Assembly: GCF_014202975.1 (NCBI RefSeq)
Contig: NZ_JACHHZ010000006.1
Span: forward strand, 434,001-498,000
Source of the DNA: Povalibacter uvarum
Lineage (GTDB): Bacteria; Pseudomonadota; Gammaproteobacteria; Steroidobacterales; Steroidobacteraceae
Length of the DNA: 64,000 nucleotides
Direction of reading: 5' to 3'
The notes under the pieces were generated by a model. It was not told the DNA's origin, did not search any database, and saw only the letters and a list, made by a program, of their open reading frames with translations. Each line of letters starts with the position of its first letter. Positions within the stretch are counted from its first letter, which is position 1. A program made the translations under genes and the position numbers. Shown here piece after piece: positions 45,261-53,411 of the stretch.

Positions 45261-48063
45261 ACTCTTCACCAATCTCAGCCTTCGCGTAGCGTGCCGGCTT
45301 GAGTTTCGCGAGCACATCGAAGCTGCGCTGCACCCACTCGTCGTAGACACCGTCGCCCGTGCGGGCGGCATTCGTTTCATGCAGCTCGATCGCCTTCTCT
45401 TCGAACGGGAAAGCCTGTTCTTCGAGCAGCACGTCGTACTGTTCTCGCGATTCTTCGTCGAGACCTTTCGGCCGCTCCGACGTCATCAGGTCGGCCGCGA
45501 GCTGACGATAGAGCTCAGCCATGCCGTAGTTCGACGCGGTCGTGACTTCCGCCACGCCGTAGTCGAGTGCCTGTCCATACGTCGCCAGCACCTTCTCCAT
45601 TGCGCCACGCTTCGCCTTGAGAGACTTGTCGAGCGGCACCACGAGCTTGATCGAGGTAAACATGGCGACCTGGGGCTCAGCCGTCTCGAGCGTCGCCTTC
45701 GCCGCGAGGTACTTGCTGCGATCCGTGCGTGCCGCACCCGCGGACTTATCGGCCACGATGATCTCGTTGATCCACTGCGACCGTACCCGCACGTCGTTCT
45801 GCGCCTTGGCCATATCGGCCAGACGCTGACGTGCGTTCTGCGCCGGATCGAGCGGCGATGGGAATTGCTTGACATAGTTGGCATAAACACGCGCGGCATT
45901 AGCCTGCGAGCCCGCCTTCTCGTACAGGGTTGCCGACTGCCACAGCGCTTCGCGACGAACGTCCGCCGGCTCTTCGGTGCGTCCCGCGATGCGCTCGAAC
46001 TCGGCAGCCGATTCGCCGGCGCGGCCCGTTTCGAGATACGCGACTGCGAGCGAGCGAGTCACATCGGGATTGAGCTGATGCCCCGGATACTTCCGGCGGA
46101 AGCTCTCGAGCACCTGCGAGGCGCGATCCCACTGCTTGTTGTTCAGCAGGATGCTCGCCGCGTCGTATTCGGCATTCGCGCTGACCTTTGCGTTCGGCGC
46201 GAGAACCGCTACACGCAGGAAGTCGTCGACCGCACCAGTCGCATCGCCCGCGGTCTGCTTGGCTTCGGCCTGCTTGTAGACCGACGCTGCGATACGCTCC
46301 TCGATCGCAGGACGATCCGGATCATTCGCGGGCAGGAAGCCCTGCACACGGATGTAGGCAAGCTCCGATTCCGCGAACCGGCCACGATCGAACAACGAAT
46401 GCGCGAGCAGCGTCGACGCCGTGCGCTGGAACTGGGTGCTGACCGGAGGCTTGCGCTCGAGGATCTGCTGCGACACTTCGATCACGCGATCGAAATCGTT
46501 CAGCGCGAACAGCTCCTGGTCCGCCTTCGTCAGCACGCGGGCTGATTCGGGATGCTCAGGGAAGCTCGTCGCGAACATGACCTGGCTTTCGATGCCCTGG
46601 CGATGCCACAGAGCCTTCGATTCACCGGTGATCGTCGCTTCGTGCTTCGTGTAAGCGACCAGCGCCGCATAACCCGCGGCAGCAGACTTCGCGTGCGCCG
46701 GGTAGTCGTACGCCGTGCGCTCGTATTCCTTCGCCGCTTCCGCGAAGCGCCCGGATTCGAACAGCACTTCACCCAGCAGGTAGCGCGTGGCGGGTGCCTC
46801 TGCATCCTGCGGGAACGAATCGAGCATCGCGCGATACCAGCGCGCCGCAACTGAGTAGTCCTCGGGCTTCTTCGATTTCTGCGCCTGCGCGTGGTAGTAC
46901 TCGGCCAGATCTTTCTGGTTGGCTTTCAGCTGCGCGGCGACTTCCGGTGCGTCCTGCACAGTGCGGTTCGCCCAGAACGCGGAGCCGAACGCGTAGCGCT
47001 CCACGAAAGCCTGCTTGCCTTCCAGCACCAGCGAGGCGAAGCCGCCCTTCTGGTACGCCTCGATCGTGCGCATCTGCAACGACGGCGCAAAGCGATCGTC
47101 CGGGCGACGTTTCGCGAACGCTTCGAACGCGAGCGCCGCGTCCTGATAACGTTCCTTCTCGATGTAAAGATTGCCGAGACTCTCGTAGAGCAGGTGTGCG
47201 TAGACGGGATCACCGCGCTGCTTCAGGAACGCATCGAGGGACGCGGGTCCGTCGATGTCGTAGAACGTGATCGCCACGGCGCGGAATGCATCGTCCGTCA
47301 ACTCGCGCTCGGGCCGCTGGAGCGAATCGCGCTCGCGGAGCTTGCCGTCGCGGGTGAGCACGCGGTCGATGACTTTCAGGAACGAACCAACGCTCTCCTC
47401 GCCCCGGCCCTGCTTGAACAGCGACCAGCCATGCTTGTAGAGGCCCTGGTCGTAGTAGCCGCTCTCGGGTCCCGCGGCGACGACAGCTGCGTACGCGCGT
47501 TCGGAATCCTTGTAGCGAGCCGCGCTGAACAGAATTTCGCCGCGACGGAACTGGGCTTCGGTGGCCCACTTGCTGTTCGGATAGTTCGTGACCATCTTGT
47601 CGAGAACGGCCAGCGCTTTCTCCGGTTGCGCCTCCGACTCGTATGCACGCGACAGCTGGTACATCACGGCATCGTTGCGTTCGTACTTCGGATACGCAGC
47701 GAGCAGCGATTCGTACAACTTGATCGCTTCCTTGTTCTCGAGGCCATTGAAGTCGTCGCCACCGGCGGCACGCGCCGCTTCGTCGACTTCGACCTGCAGG
47801 TCACCGAGACGACGCATCGCTTCCGCGCGCATCTTCTCGTTATCGGACTGCAGCTCGAGGAAGCGCTTGTACTGCTCGATCGCCTGCTGTGGCTGGACGT
47901 TCGTCGGCGGATCCTTGTCGATCTGGATCTGACGCGTCTCGAGATCCTTGATCGTGCCGGTCGGCTTCGGCTTCTTTTCCGCCGAGTAGACCGGCGAAGC
48001 ACCGAGCGCCAGTGCAACGGCTCCGGCGACGAGTGCGGATGCCAGGGTATTGCGCGCCTTCAT
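45241..48063 (-). CDS. Large periplasmic TPR protein, operon scaffold
   Basis: The 940-residue protein has a signal peptide (RNTLASALVAGAVALALGAS) and then TPR-like helical repeats over nearly its full length, for example QAIEQYKRFLELQSDNEKMR, AIKLYESLLAAYPKYERNDA and RFAEAAKEYERTAYDYPAHA. Such proteins bind partners and often connect inner- and outer-membrane parts of envelope machines. It overlaps the upstream TPR gene by four bases. It recalls the large TPR proteins next to AglRQS/Tol-type motors in Myxococcus, but assignment to that system is inference. Confidence 0.88.
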   Translation of the reverse strand: MKARNTLASALVAGAVALALGASPVYSAEKKPKPTGTIKDLETRQIQIDKDPPTNVQPQQAIEQYKRFLELQSDNEKMRAEAMRRLGDLQVEVDEAARAAGGDDFNGLENKEAIKLYESLLAAYPKYERNDAVMYQLSRAYESEAQPEKALAVLDKMVTNYPNSKWATEAQFRRGEILFSAARYKDSERAYAAVVAAGPESGYYDQGLYKHGWSLFKQGRGEESVGSFLKVIDRVLTRDGKLRERDSLQRPERELTDDAFRAVAITFYDIDGPASLDAFLKQRGDPVYAHLLYESLGNLYIEKERYQDAALAFEAFAKRRPDDRFAPSLQMRTIEAYQKGGFASLVLEGKQAFVERYAFGSAFWANRTVQDAPEVAAQLKANQKDLAEYYHAQAQKSKKPEDYSVAARWYRAMLDSFPQDAEAPATRYLLGEVLFESGRFAEAAKEYERTAYDYPAHAKSAAAGYAALVAYTKHEATITGESKALWHRQGIESQVMFATSFPEHPESARVLTKADQELFALNDFDRVIEVSQQILERKPPVSTQFQRTASTLLAHSLFDRGRFAESELAYIRVQGFLPANDPDRPAIEERIAASVYKQAEAKQTAGDATGAVDDFLRVAVLAPNAKVSANAEYDAASILLNNKQWDRASQVLESFRRKYPGHQLNPDVTRSLAVAYLETGRAGESAAEFERIAGRTEEPADVRREALWQSATLYEKAGSQANAARVYANYVKQFPSPLDPAQNARQRLADMAKAQNDVRVRSQWINEIIVADKSAGAARTDRSKYLAAKATLETAEPQVAMFTSIKLVVPLDKSLKAKRGAMEKVLATYGQALDYGVAEVTTASNYGMAELYRQLAADLMTSERPKGLDEESREQYDVLLEEQAFPFEEKAIELHETNAARTGDGVYDEWVQRSFDVLAKLKPARYAKAEIGEEYVQAIR

Positions 48064-50015
48064 TGCGCACCTCCCTGGCTACCCGACGACTCCGCGGGCA
48101 CGTTCGTGCTGCTCGTGCCGGAAGCGGCGCGATCGTAGATCGACGCCAACGCGAAGCGCGCCTGCAGCGAGTACGCCGCCAGCCGCTCCTTCTGCGATTC
48201 GAGCTCGCGCACCGCTACCGATGCGAGGTATTGATTCTGGGCATCAGCGGTCGCGCCAAGACGGGCCATGAGGCCATCGATGCGAGGACGCAGTGCCTCG
48301 ACGCGCTTGGCGAACGCTTCAGTCCGCGCGGGGTACTCTTCACGAGCCCGCTCGATCAGCACCCAGCGACGGCGTGCTTCCTTGTACGCGACGTCGAGCT
48401 CACGCAGTTCCTTGCGAGCCTTCCACAGGCGCGCCTTATGGCTCGACGAGAAATCCCACGTGAGACGGCCGCGCAGCAGACGCACTTTCTCGCGCATCTC
48501 CTGAACCATCGGATCGGAAGGATCGGCCTGCGCCAGCACCTTCTCGATTCGCTGCACTTTGTCCCACTGTTCGAGCTCGCGACTGCTCGCGAGACCGGCT
48601 GCATCACCTTCGCGCTCGATCGCCGCCAGGCGGGATTCGAGCTCGGTACGCCGTGAATCGAGCGCATCGAGATCGACGGTGTCGAGCGTCTGCTGCAACT
48701 GCGGCAGCCGCTGCGCGAATGCTTCGCGCCGGTTGTCGACCATGTCGTCGAACGCCGTGATGCTGAGCTGCCATGTCGCGAGATTGCGCTGCATGAGCCG
48801 CAGGTCGCGATAGTTCTTCAGGCCTTCCTGGAACTCGTTCGTTGCCAGCAGGTGGTAGAGGTAGCGCGTTTCGGGCGCGTCCGGCAGTTCCTGCAGCTGC
48901 CAGAACCAGCCGGCCTGATCAGCCTTGTCGTTCTCGGCAATCGCGTCCAGCAGGCGACCGCTGCGAATCGCGGCGATCGATTGATCGATGCGCGCAGCTT
49001 CGTCGCCGAACGCGTTCACCGCGAGCGTGTACTGTTCGACGGCCTGGCGATTGGCTTCGAGCTGTGCGTAGGCATATGGGATCGCGAGATAGGATTCCTG
49101 CACAGCCGCATCGAGCATGTTGCGGTCACGCAGCTCCATCCAGGGAACCAGCGCCTTCGTGAACTGCTTCTCCGCCGAGTCGGCCCAGCCGACACCGAGC
49201 AGCGCCTTGTTCGATTGCGGACCTTCGAGGCGGACCCGCTGCAGCACGGTTTTCGCGTCGGCCGGACGATTCGCCTTCAGCCATGCAAAACCGAGTGCGA
49301 GGTTCGCCTTGTCGCGCAGCGCCGCGAGTTCGTCGGTCGGCGCCGAGATCTGCCCCACTTCATCGAGCAGCTTGGCCGCATCGTCGAGCCGATCTTTCCG
49401 GACCAGCGCAACGCCGATGTTGAAGCGGGCATACGCGGACCATGCGTCGGAACGATCACCCACCGGCTGCCAGCGCTCGAGAGCGGCGATGGCTTCGTCG
49501 TAGCGATCGAGGTACATCAGCACCTGTGCGTGCAACAGGTGACGCTCAGGCTCGAGCTCACCGGGCAGCGCGCCATGAATCGAAGCAAGCGCGTCCGCGG
49601 CCTGCTCGAGATAGTCGCGCTGGTACCAGACCTTCGCCAGGTAGAACCACGCGCGGTTGCGGACGTCGAGCGGCACATTGTCGTTCAGCAAGGCCTTGAA
49701 GATGCGGCCGGCTTCTTCGTGCTGGCCCAGCGACAGGTACAAACCGCCTTTGAGCAGTTCGGCCTCGACCGTGTGATTGCCGATGCGATCGAAATCCTGC
49801 GAAGCGCCCAGCCGCGTGAGCGACTGCACGTAGTCGCCCTGGTAGAAATAGAACAGCACGTCGCCCCAGTGCAGATCCTTCACGACTTGTGGCGTACCGA
49901 CGAGGGGCTTCTCCTCCGTCTGCTTCTCGCCCGCGATCGCGGGCGAAGCCGCAACGGCGGTCAGCGCCGCGGCGACGAGGACGGATGCGAGACGATGGCG
50001 CAGGCAATTCGGCAT
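48060..50015 (-). CDS. Periplasmic TPR/coiled-coil protein
   Basis: The 651-residue protein has a signal peptide (RHRLASVLVAAALTAVAASP) and TPR repeats in the N-terminal half (DVLFYFYQGDYVQSLTRLGA, EAGRIFKALLNDNVPLDVRN, DEAIAALERWQPVGDRSDAW). The second half is a long charged helical region with probable coiled coil (about 430-640). The start at 50015 gives the signal peptide; the longer frame to 50120 does not. It is coupled to the 940-residue TPR gene by an ATGA overlap, so the two are probably made in equal amounts. Confidence 0.88.
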   Translation of the reverse strand: MPNCLRHRLASVLVAAALTAVAASPAIAGEKQTEEKPLVGTPQVVKDLHWGDVLFYFYQGDYVQSLTRLGASQDFDRIGNHTVEAELLKGGLYLSLGQHEEAGRIFKALLNDNVPLDVRNRAWFYLAKVWYQRDYLEQAADALASIHGALPGELEPERHLLHAQVLMYLDRYDEAIAALERWQPVGDRSDAWSAYARFNIGVALVRKDRLDDAAKLLDEVGQISAPTDELAALRDKANLALGFAWLKANRPADAKTVLQRVRLEGPQSNKALLGVGWADSAEKQFTKALVPWMELRDRNMLDAAVQESYLAIPYAYAQLEANRQAVEQYTLAVNAFGDEAARIDQSIAAIRSGRLLDAIAENDKADQAGWFWQLQELPDAPETRYLYHLLATNEFQEGLKNYRDLRLMQRNLATWQLSITAFDDMVDNRREAFAQRLPQLQQTLDTVDLDALDSRRTELESRLAAIEREGDAAGLASSRELEQWDKVQRIEKVLAQADPSDPMVQEMREKVRLLRGRLTWDFSSSHKARLWKARKELRELDVAYKEARRRWVLIERAREEYPARTEAFAKRVEALRPRIDGLMARLGATADAQNQYLASVAVRELESQKERLAAYSLQARFALASIYDRAASGTSSTNVPAESSGSQGGAQ

Positions 50016-50067
50016 CAGCACACCGGTGACTTGGGGGCCGTGGGCTTTGGAGCCAGGGGCCACTGCG

Positions 50068-50682
50068 TCATTCCCATTCCTTGATGACGAACTCGGGCTG
50101 CGCCTTCGAAGCCCGGTCACTGATCTTCAGCTCGACGTACTTCGCGCCGACACCCTTGTTCAGCTTGATCGTCGCCCCGCGACGATAGTCGCGCACATGC
50201 GGGCCCTGCCCGGTGAACAGCGCAATGAGCTCGTGATCACCGGACTTGAGGTTGCCGACGAACACGCGATGCACGCCGCCCTTCAGCAGGGCCTGCGCTT
50301 CACGCTCGGTGTAGAGGTAGTTCGCGACTTCCTTGTTGTCGAGCTTCAGCGTCACCGAGTCGACCGCGAAGTACTCGCCGACGTCCATCGACACGAACAC
50401 GGCGACCTGCGTGTTCGCGGGGAACAGCAGTTCTTCTTCGAGCACGAAGAGCTCGCGATTGAGATCCAGCACTTCCTTCTTCAGGGACTGCACTTCCTGA
50501 TCGAGGCTCTTGAAGTCGCCGCCCGCGGCCGGATCGGCCGCGGCAACAGCTGGCGCCGTGGCCTCCTGCGCCGTCAGCGGAGTCGCGAGCACGAAGAATG
50601 TCAGCAGCGACAGGAAGGCGTGACGAAACATGGTGCGTACCCGGTTCATGCGGTCGGCGAAAATGGAATGAATTGCGTTCAT
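50068..50682 (-). CDS. Exported coiled-coil protein of the envelope operon
   Basis: The 204-residue protein has a signal peptide (HAFLSLLTFFVLATPLTAQE) and a coiled-coil stretch (FKSLDQEVQSLKKEVLDLNR, ELFVLEEELL). A beta-rich C-terminal domain follows: FVSMDVGEYFAVDSVTLKLD, GGVHRVFVGNLKSGDHELIA. The C-terminal part resembles small Ig-like or PEGA-like folds. Three in-frame ATGs (50682, 50649, 50631) could start it. It is the second gene of the operon and is likely periplasmic. Confidence 0.8.
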   Translation of the reverse strand: MNAIHSIFADRMNRVRTMFRHAFLSLLTFFVLATPLTAQEATAPAVAAADPAAGGDFKSLDQEVQSLKKEVLDLNRELFVLEEELLFPANTQVAVFVSMDVGEYFAVDSVTLKLDNKEVANYLYTEREAQALLKGGVHRVFVGNLKSGDHELIALFTGQGPHVRDYRRGATIKLNKGVGAKYVELKISDRASKAQPEFVIKEWE

Positions 50683-50698
50683 GCGTTGGGGCGCCGGC

Positions 50699-51256
50699 TC
50701 ACTCGTCGTTGAGGAGCTTGCGCAGCTGTTCGGTATAGCGCTTCTCGTAGCCGGGCTTGAAGCCTTCGGAGACGTAGCGCACGACGCCTTCGCGATCGAT
50801 CAGCACGGTGACCGGCATCGATCCGACTTCGTAGGCGCGGCTGACTTCCTTGCGCTCGTCGAAAAGCACCGGATAAGTGACCTTCAGCGTTCGCGCCATC
50901 TCGGTCGCGCGCTCGGACGTGTCGTCGATATTGATGCTGAGCAGCGTGAGGCCCGCGAGCTTGTACTTGTTGTAGATCTCATCGAGCAACGGCATCTCCT
51001 GCCGGCACGGTCCGCACCAGGTCGCCCAGAAATTGATGATGATCACGTCGCCGAGGTGCTCGGACAGCCGCAGGTTGGCATCGCCCAGCGAGCGCAGCGC
51101 GAAATCCGGTGCAGGCTGACCCACGAGCCCTTCGGCATGGGCACCAACCGGCGCCGACAGAATTGCCGCAACGCAGACAGCGCGCAGGACGCGCTCCACG
51201 AGCGTGCATCGCAGCGAGCGCCGCGGAACATCACGAATCGAAGTCTGATGCAGCAT
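50699..51256 (-). CDS. TlpA/ResA-like thioredoxin-family protein
   Basis: The protein is about 185 residues from ATG 51256, or 203 from a GTG at 51310. A hydrophobic signal (RVLRAVCVAAILSAPVGAHA) precedes a redoxin domain with the CxxC motif in INFWATWCGPCRQEMPLLDE, LLSINIDDTS and the cis-Pro segment VGSMPVTVLIDREG. It would be a periplasmic disulfide reductase, possibly keeping an operon partner reduced. It is the first gene after the c-di-GMP riboswitch. The start is uncertain because no strong ribosome site is seen. Confidence 0.85.
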   Translation of the reverse strand: MLHQTSIRDVPRRSLRCTLVERVLRAVCVAAILSAPVGAHAEGLVGQPAPDFALRSLGDANLRLSEHLGDVIIINFWATWCGPCRQEMPLLDEIYNKYKLAGLTLLSINIDDTSERATEMARTLKVTYPVLFDERKEVSRAYEVGSMPVTVLIDREGVVRYVSEGFKPGYEKRYTEQLRKLLNDE

Positions 51257-51383
51257 CGAACTGAGGTACGCCGATCGCAGTGAATGGTTGCAGCCGAATA
51301 CGCTGACCACGGAGGGCGGAACGCCGCAGACGCAGAGGAAGGACAGTCGGCCCGGTAAACCCCGATGAACGGGCTCGCCGAAA

Positions 51384-51468
51384 CGCTGGCAACCCCGCTG
51401 TCCTAGGAAGTCCCCGTAGACCGGTGGCTTTGCGTCCTCACCTTTCGGTGAGTTTGCCTTTGCGATGA
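51384..51468 (-). promoter_or_regulatory. c-di-GMP-I (GEMM) riboswitch leading the envelope operon
   Basis: On the minus strand the leader reads GCAAAGGCAAACTCACCGAA and AGGTGAGGACGCAAAGCC, then ACCGGTCT, a second hairpin and GACAGCGGGGTTGCCAGCG. The GGCAAAC...GACGCAAAGCC core, a CACC-GAAA-GGTG hairpin with GNRA tetraloop, and the closing GGGGTTGCC match the class I cyclic-di-GMP aptamer at every conserved block. It ends about 75-130 bases before the first gene, leaving room for an expression platform. GAGCCCG..CGGGGTTTACCGGGCC pairings downstream could form one. Confidence 0.95.
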
Positions 51469-51592
51469 GGCGGTTTCGCCGCCATCAAACGCGCGAGTTA
51501 GGGTGCCAAACGGCGTGCAAATATGTCAACGAACGAAATGTGATCCCGGCGGCGCAAATCTGCGACGACATGTGACTCCGCGCACACTTCAG

Positions 51593-51620
51593 CTCGTTGT
51601 CTGTGTCTACAGACAACGAG
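51593..51620. terminator. Perfect 12-bp hairpin downstream of the small secreted gene
   Basis: CTCGTTGTCTGT and ACAGACAACGAG pair exactly around a GTCT loop. It abuts the next hairpin without a gap. Both lie between the stop at 51669 and the riboswitch. No T run follows. Confidence 0.6.
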
Positions 51621-51660
51621 AGGCGTGCAGCGCGACCGGGGTAATCGGCGCTGCACGCCT
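51621..51660 (-). terminator. 13-bp hairpin after the small secreted gene
   Basis: AGGCGTGCAGCGC and GCGCTGCACGCCT pair perfectly around a 14-base loop, eight bases beyond the stop of the gene at 51669. With the adjoining hairpin it probably insulates the small gene from the riboswitch-controlled operon. Confidence 0.65.
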
Positions 51661-51668
51661 TCGGCGGT

Positions 51669-51875
51669 TCAGAGAGGAACGCGCGGTGCGATGTAGTCCG
51701 TGCTGGTCGCCGTGGCCTTCCACATCGCGATCATCTCCGGCGTTGCCTCACCCTGCATCGCGGGTGCTGCCTCGACGACCGCCTGCGCGCTCGCCTGGCC
51801 GTAGAGCATGGAACCGGCCACTGCCGTGCCGAGCGTGAGGAGGAGTGCCGCACCGATAGCGATTCGAGTCTTCAT
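51669..51875 (-). CDS. Small secreted hypothetical protein
   Basis: The 68-residue protein starts MKTRIAIGAALLLTLGTAVA, a good signal peptide with likely cleavage after ASA. The mature part is short (QAVVEAAPAMQGEATPEMIA, then MWKATATSTDYIAPRVPL). GGAGAAG lies upstream of the chosen ATG; another ATG at 51893 would add six residues. It follows the repeat protein gene by 53 bases on the same strand and may be co-transcribed. No family is recognised. Confidence 0.7.
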   Translation of the reverse strand: MKTRIAIGAALLLTLGTAVAGSMLYGQASAQAVVEAAPAMQGEATPEMIAMWKATATSTDYIAPRVPL

Positions 51876-51928
51876 GATGATCTTCTCCGTCAAATTCTTT
51901 GCTGGTCAGATTCGTTTTGGCCGATTTT

Positions 51929-52396
51929 TCAGACGAGCTGCGGACGCTTCACGTCCACGGCATCGGTGAGCTGCGGACGCTTCACATCAACCGCGTCAGC
52001 AAACTGGGGACGCTTCACGTCGACTGCATCAGCAAGCTGCGGGCGCTTCACATCGACTGCATCGGCAAACTGCGGACGCTTCACGTCGACTGCATCGGCA
52101 AGCTGCGGACGCTTCACATCGACGGCATCGGCGAGTTGCGGACGCTTCACATCGACTGCATCGGCAAGCTGCGGGCGCTTGATGTCGACGACATCGGCGA
52201 ACTGGGGACGCTTCACATCAACGGCATCAGCAAGCTGCGGGCGCTTGATGTCGACGACGTCCGTGAGCTGCGGACGCTTCACGTCGACTGCATCAGCGAA
52301 CTGAGGACGCTTCACATCGACCACGCCGTCTGCCGTGGCCTGAGCCGAAGCGGCGAGAGCAGCAAGAACGAAGGAAGCGACGATTGCATTGCGCAT
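51929..52396 (-). CDS. Secreted protein of tandem 11-residue repeats
   Basis: The 155-residue protein has a signal peptide (RNAIVASFVLAALAASAQAT) and then eleven full copies plus one partial copy of VDVKRPQLADA, so twelve KRPQ motifs. Variation is limited to V/I at position 3, L/F at 8, A/T at 9 and A/V at 11. At DNA level the repeat is 33 bp with mostly silent differences. The Pro and Lys-Arg in every unit argue against a plain helix. No known family is recognised. The ribosome site is weak. A consensus CRP-type site lies 102 bases upstream. Confidence 0.82.
   Translation of the reverse strand: MRNAIVASFVLAALAASAQATADGVVDVKRPQFADAVDVKRPQLTDVVDIKRPQLADAVDVKRPQFADVVDIKRPQLADAVDVKRPQLADAVDVKRPQLADAVDVKRPQFADAVDVKRPQLADAVDVKRPQFADAVDVKRPQLTDAVDVKRPQLV
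51932..52320. repeat. 33-bp coding tandem repeat, about 12 units
   Basis: Uninterrupted 33-bp units underlie the 11-residue repeats of the secreted protein. There are no spacers, which excludes a CRISPR array. High similarity between units predicts copy-number change by slippage or recombination. Confidence 0.92.
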
Positions 52397-52817
52397 GACT
52401 GAAAACCCCGTGGAAAAGTGAGAGAGAGTACAAATGGAATATGTAAATAAACCGTCCGACGTCAGTTGTCGGTTCAACGGCATAAGCGACGTGCCTGTGT
52501 GATCCCCATCACACGCGCTACTGGACATTAGGACAAATTGGCCAACAATCAGCGCATGGCGGATGAGTATGCGGGGGAAATCCCTTACAGAGGGCAAACG
52601 GCCGGGTGAGGGTTCGTCGTAGACGCATTGCGGGCACCAGCACGCAGTCGTCCGACGGCCAGCCATGCCAGAATCGCGTTCGGGAGCCCACATCGCCGGC
52701 CAATTCATTTAAATTCCGGGGTGGGTATCCGGACTTACCCGGATCTACGGGACAGCGGAGCTTTTTCTGAGCAATACGATCGCAGCGGCGATTCCCCAGA
52801 CCGACCGGCAAGAGGCG
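52397..52817. other. Divergent control region between repeat protein and sigma factor genes
   Basis: About 370-420 bases without a gene. It contains the CRP-type palindrome described separately and should hold promoters for both directions. In frame with the sigma factor a CTG at 52767 has GGAG six bases upstream and may be its true start. Confidence 0.5.
52498..52513. promoter_or_regulatory. CRP/Clp-type binding site
   Basis: TGTGATCCCCATCACA matches the CRP consensus core TGTGA-N6-TCACA exactly and extends as GTGTGAT..ATCACAC. It is 102 bases upstream of the repeat-protein start and about 255-305 bases upstream of the sigma factor start, so either gene could be the target. Confidence 0.65.
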
Positions 52818-53411
52818 GTGACCCGCCTTCTGTCTGCCTGGCAGTCCGGGGACGCGCTCGCCCTCGAGCGGCTGACGCCGCTCATTTATGAGGAGCTGCG
52901 CGATCGTGCCCGCCGCTACATGAAGAACGAGCGGGCCGGGCATACCCTCCAGGCCACCGCGGTCGTCCACGAAGCCTTCGTCAAGCTCGTGGAAATGAAC
53001 ATTTCCTGGCAGGACCGGGCTCACTTCTTTGCTGTCGCCGCCCGCCAGATGCGCCGGATCCTGGTCGACCACGCCAAGGCCCGCTATCGAAGCAAGCGCG
53101 GGGGCACGAATACGACGACCACCGGGATGATCGACGAGCTGCCGATGACCGAATCCATGGGAATGGGTCCGGTTACCTCCGGCGACATCGACGTGCTGGA
53201 GATCGATGAGGCCCTTCAGCGCCTGGCGACCCACAACCTGCGGCTGTCCGAGATCGTCGAACTGCACTACTTCGGCGGCCTGACTTACCAGGAGCTCGCC
53301 GAGACCCTGAAGGTCTCGGAAGCCACCATCGACCGCGACCTGCGCCTGGCCAAGGCCTGGATTCTGCGGCAGATCCGGCCGCAACGCCCCAGGGATCCCG
53401 AGGGCGTATGA
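52818..53411 (+). CDS. ECF sigma factor paired with a Ser/Thr kinase
   Basis: The protein is 197 residues from GTG 52818. It resembles the ECF43-like sigma factors (LLSAWQSGDALALERLTPLI, YEELRDRARRYMKNERAGHT, VVHEAFVKLVE), with region 4 as IVELHYFGGLTYQELAETLK and VSEATIDRDLRLAKAWI. No anti-sigma gene is present. Instead, its stop overlaps the ATG of a Ser/Thr kinase, matching sigma/kinase pairs such as EcfK-PknS of Xanthomonas, where phosphorylation activates the sigma factor. A CTG start at 52767 would add the N-terminus SNTIAAAIPQTDRQEA with a better ribosome site. Confidence 0.9.
   Translation: MTRLLSAWQSGDALALERLTPLIYEELRDRARRYMKNERAGHTLQATAVVHEAFVKLVEMNISWQDRAHFFAVAARQMRRILVDHAKARYRSKRGGTNTTTTGMIDELPMTESMGMGPVTSGDIDVLEIDEALQRLATHNLRLSEIVELHYFGGLTYQELAETLKVSEATIDRDLRLAKAWILRQIRPQRPRDPEGV

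Noticed and set aside
46891-50084. Two open frames of about 410 codons antisense to the TPR genes
   Set aside because: Both mirror the strongly biased third-position GC of the TPR genes and lack signal peptides or motifs.
51932-52320. CRISPR array
   Set aside because: The 33-bp units are contiguous with no spacers and encode a secreted protein; no cas genes are near.
51899-52402. Plus-strand frames that also read as tandem repeats (LRTLHVDCIGK and CGRFTSTASAS types)
   Set aside because: A 33-bp repeat free of stops stays open in several frames. Only the minus-strand frame has a signal peptide.
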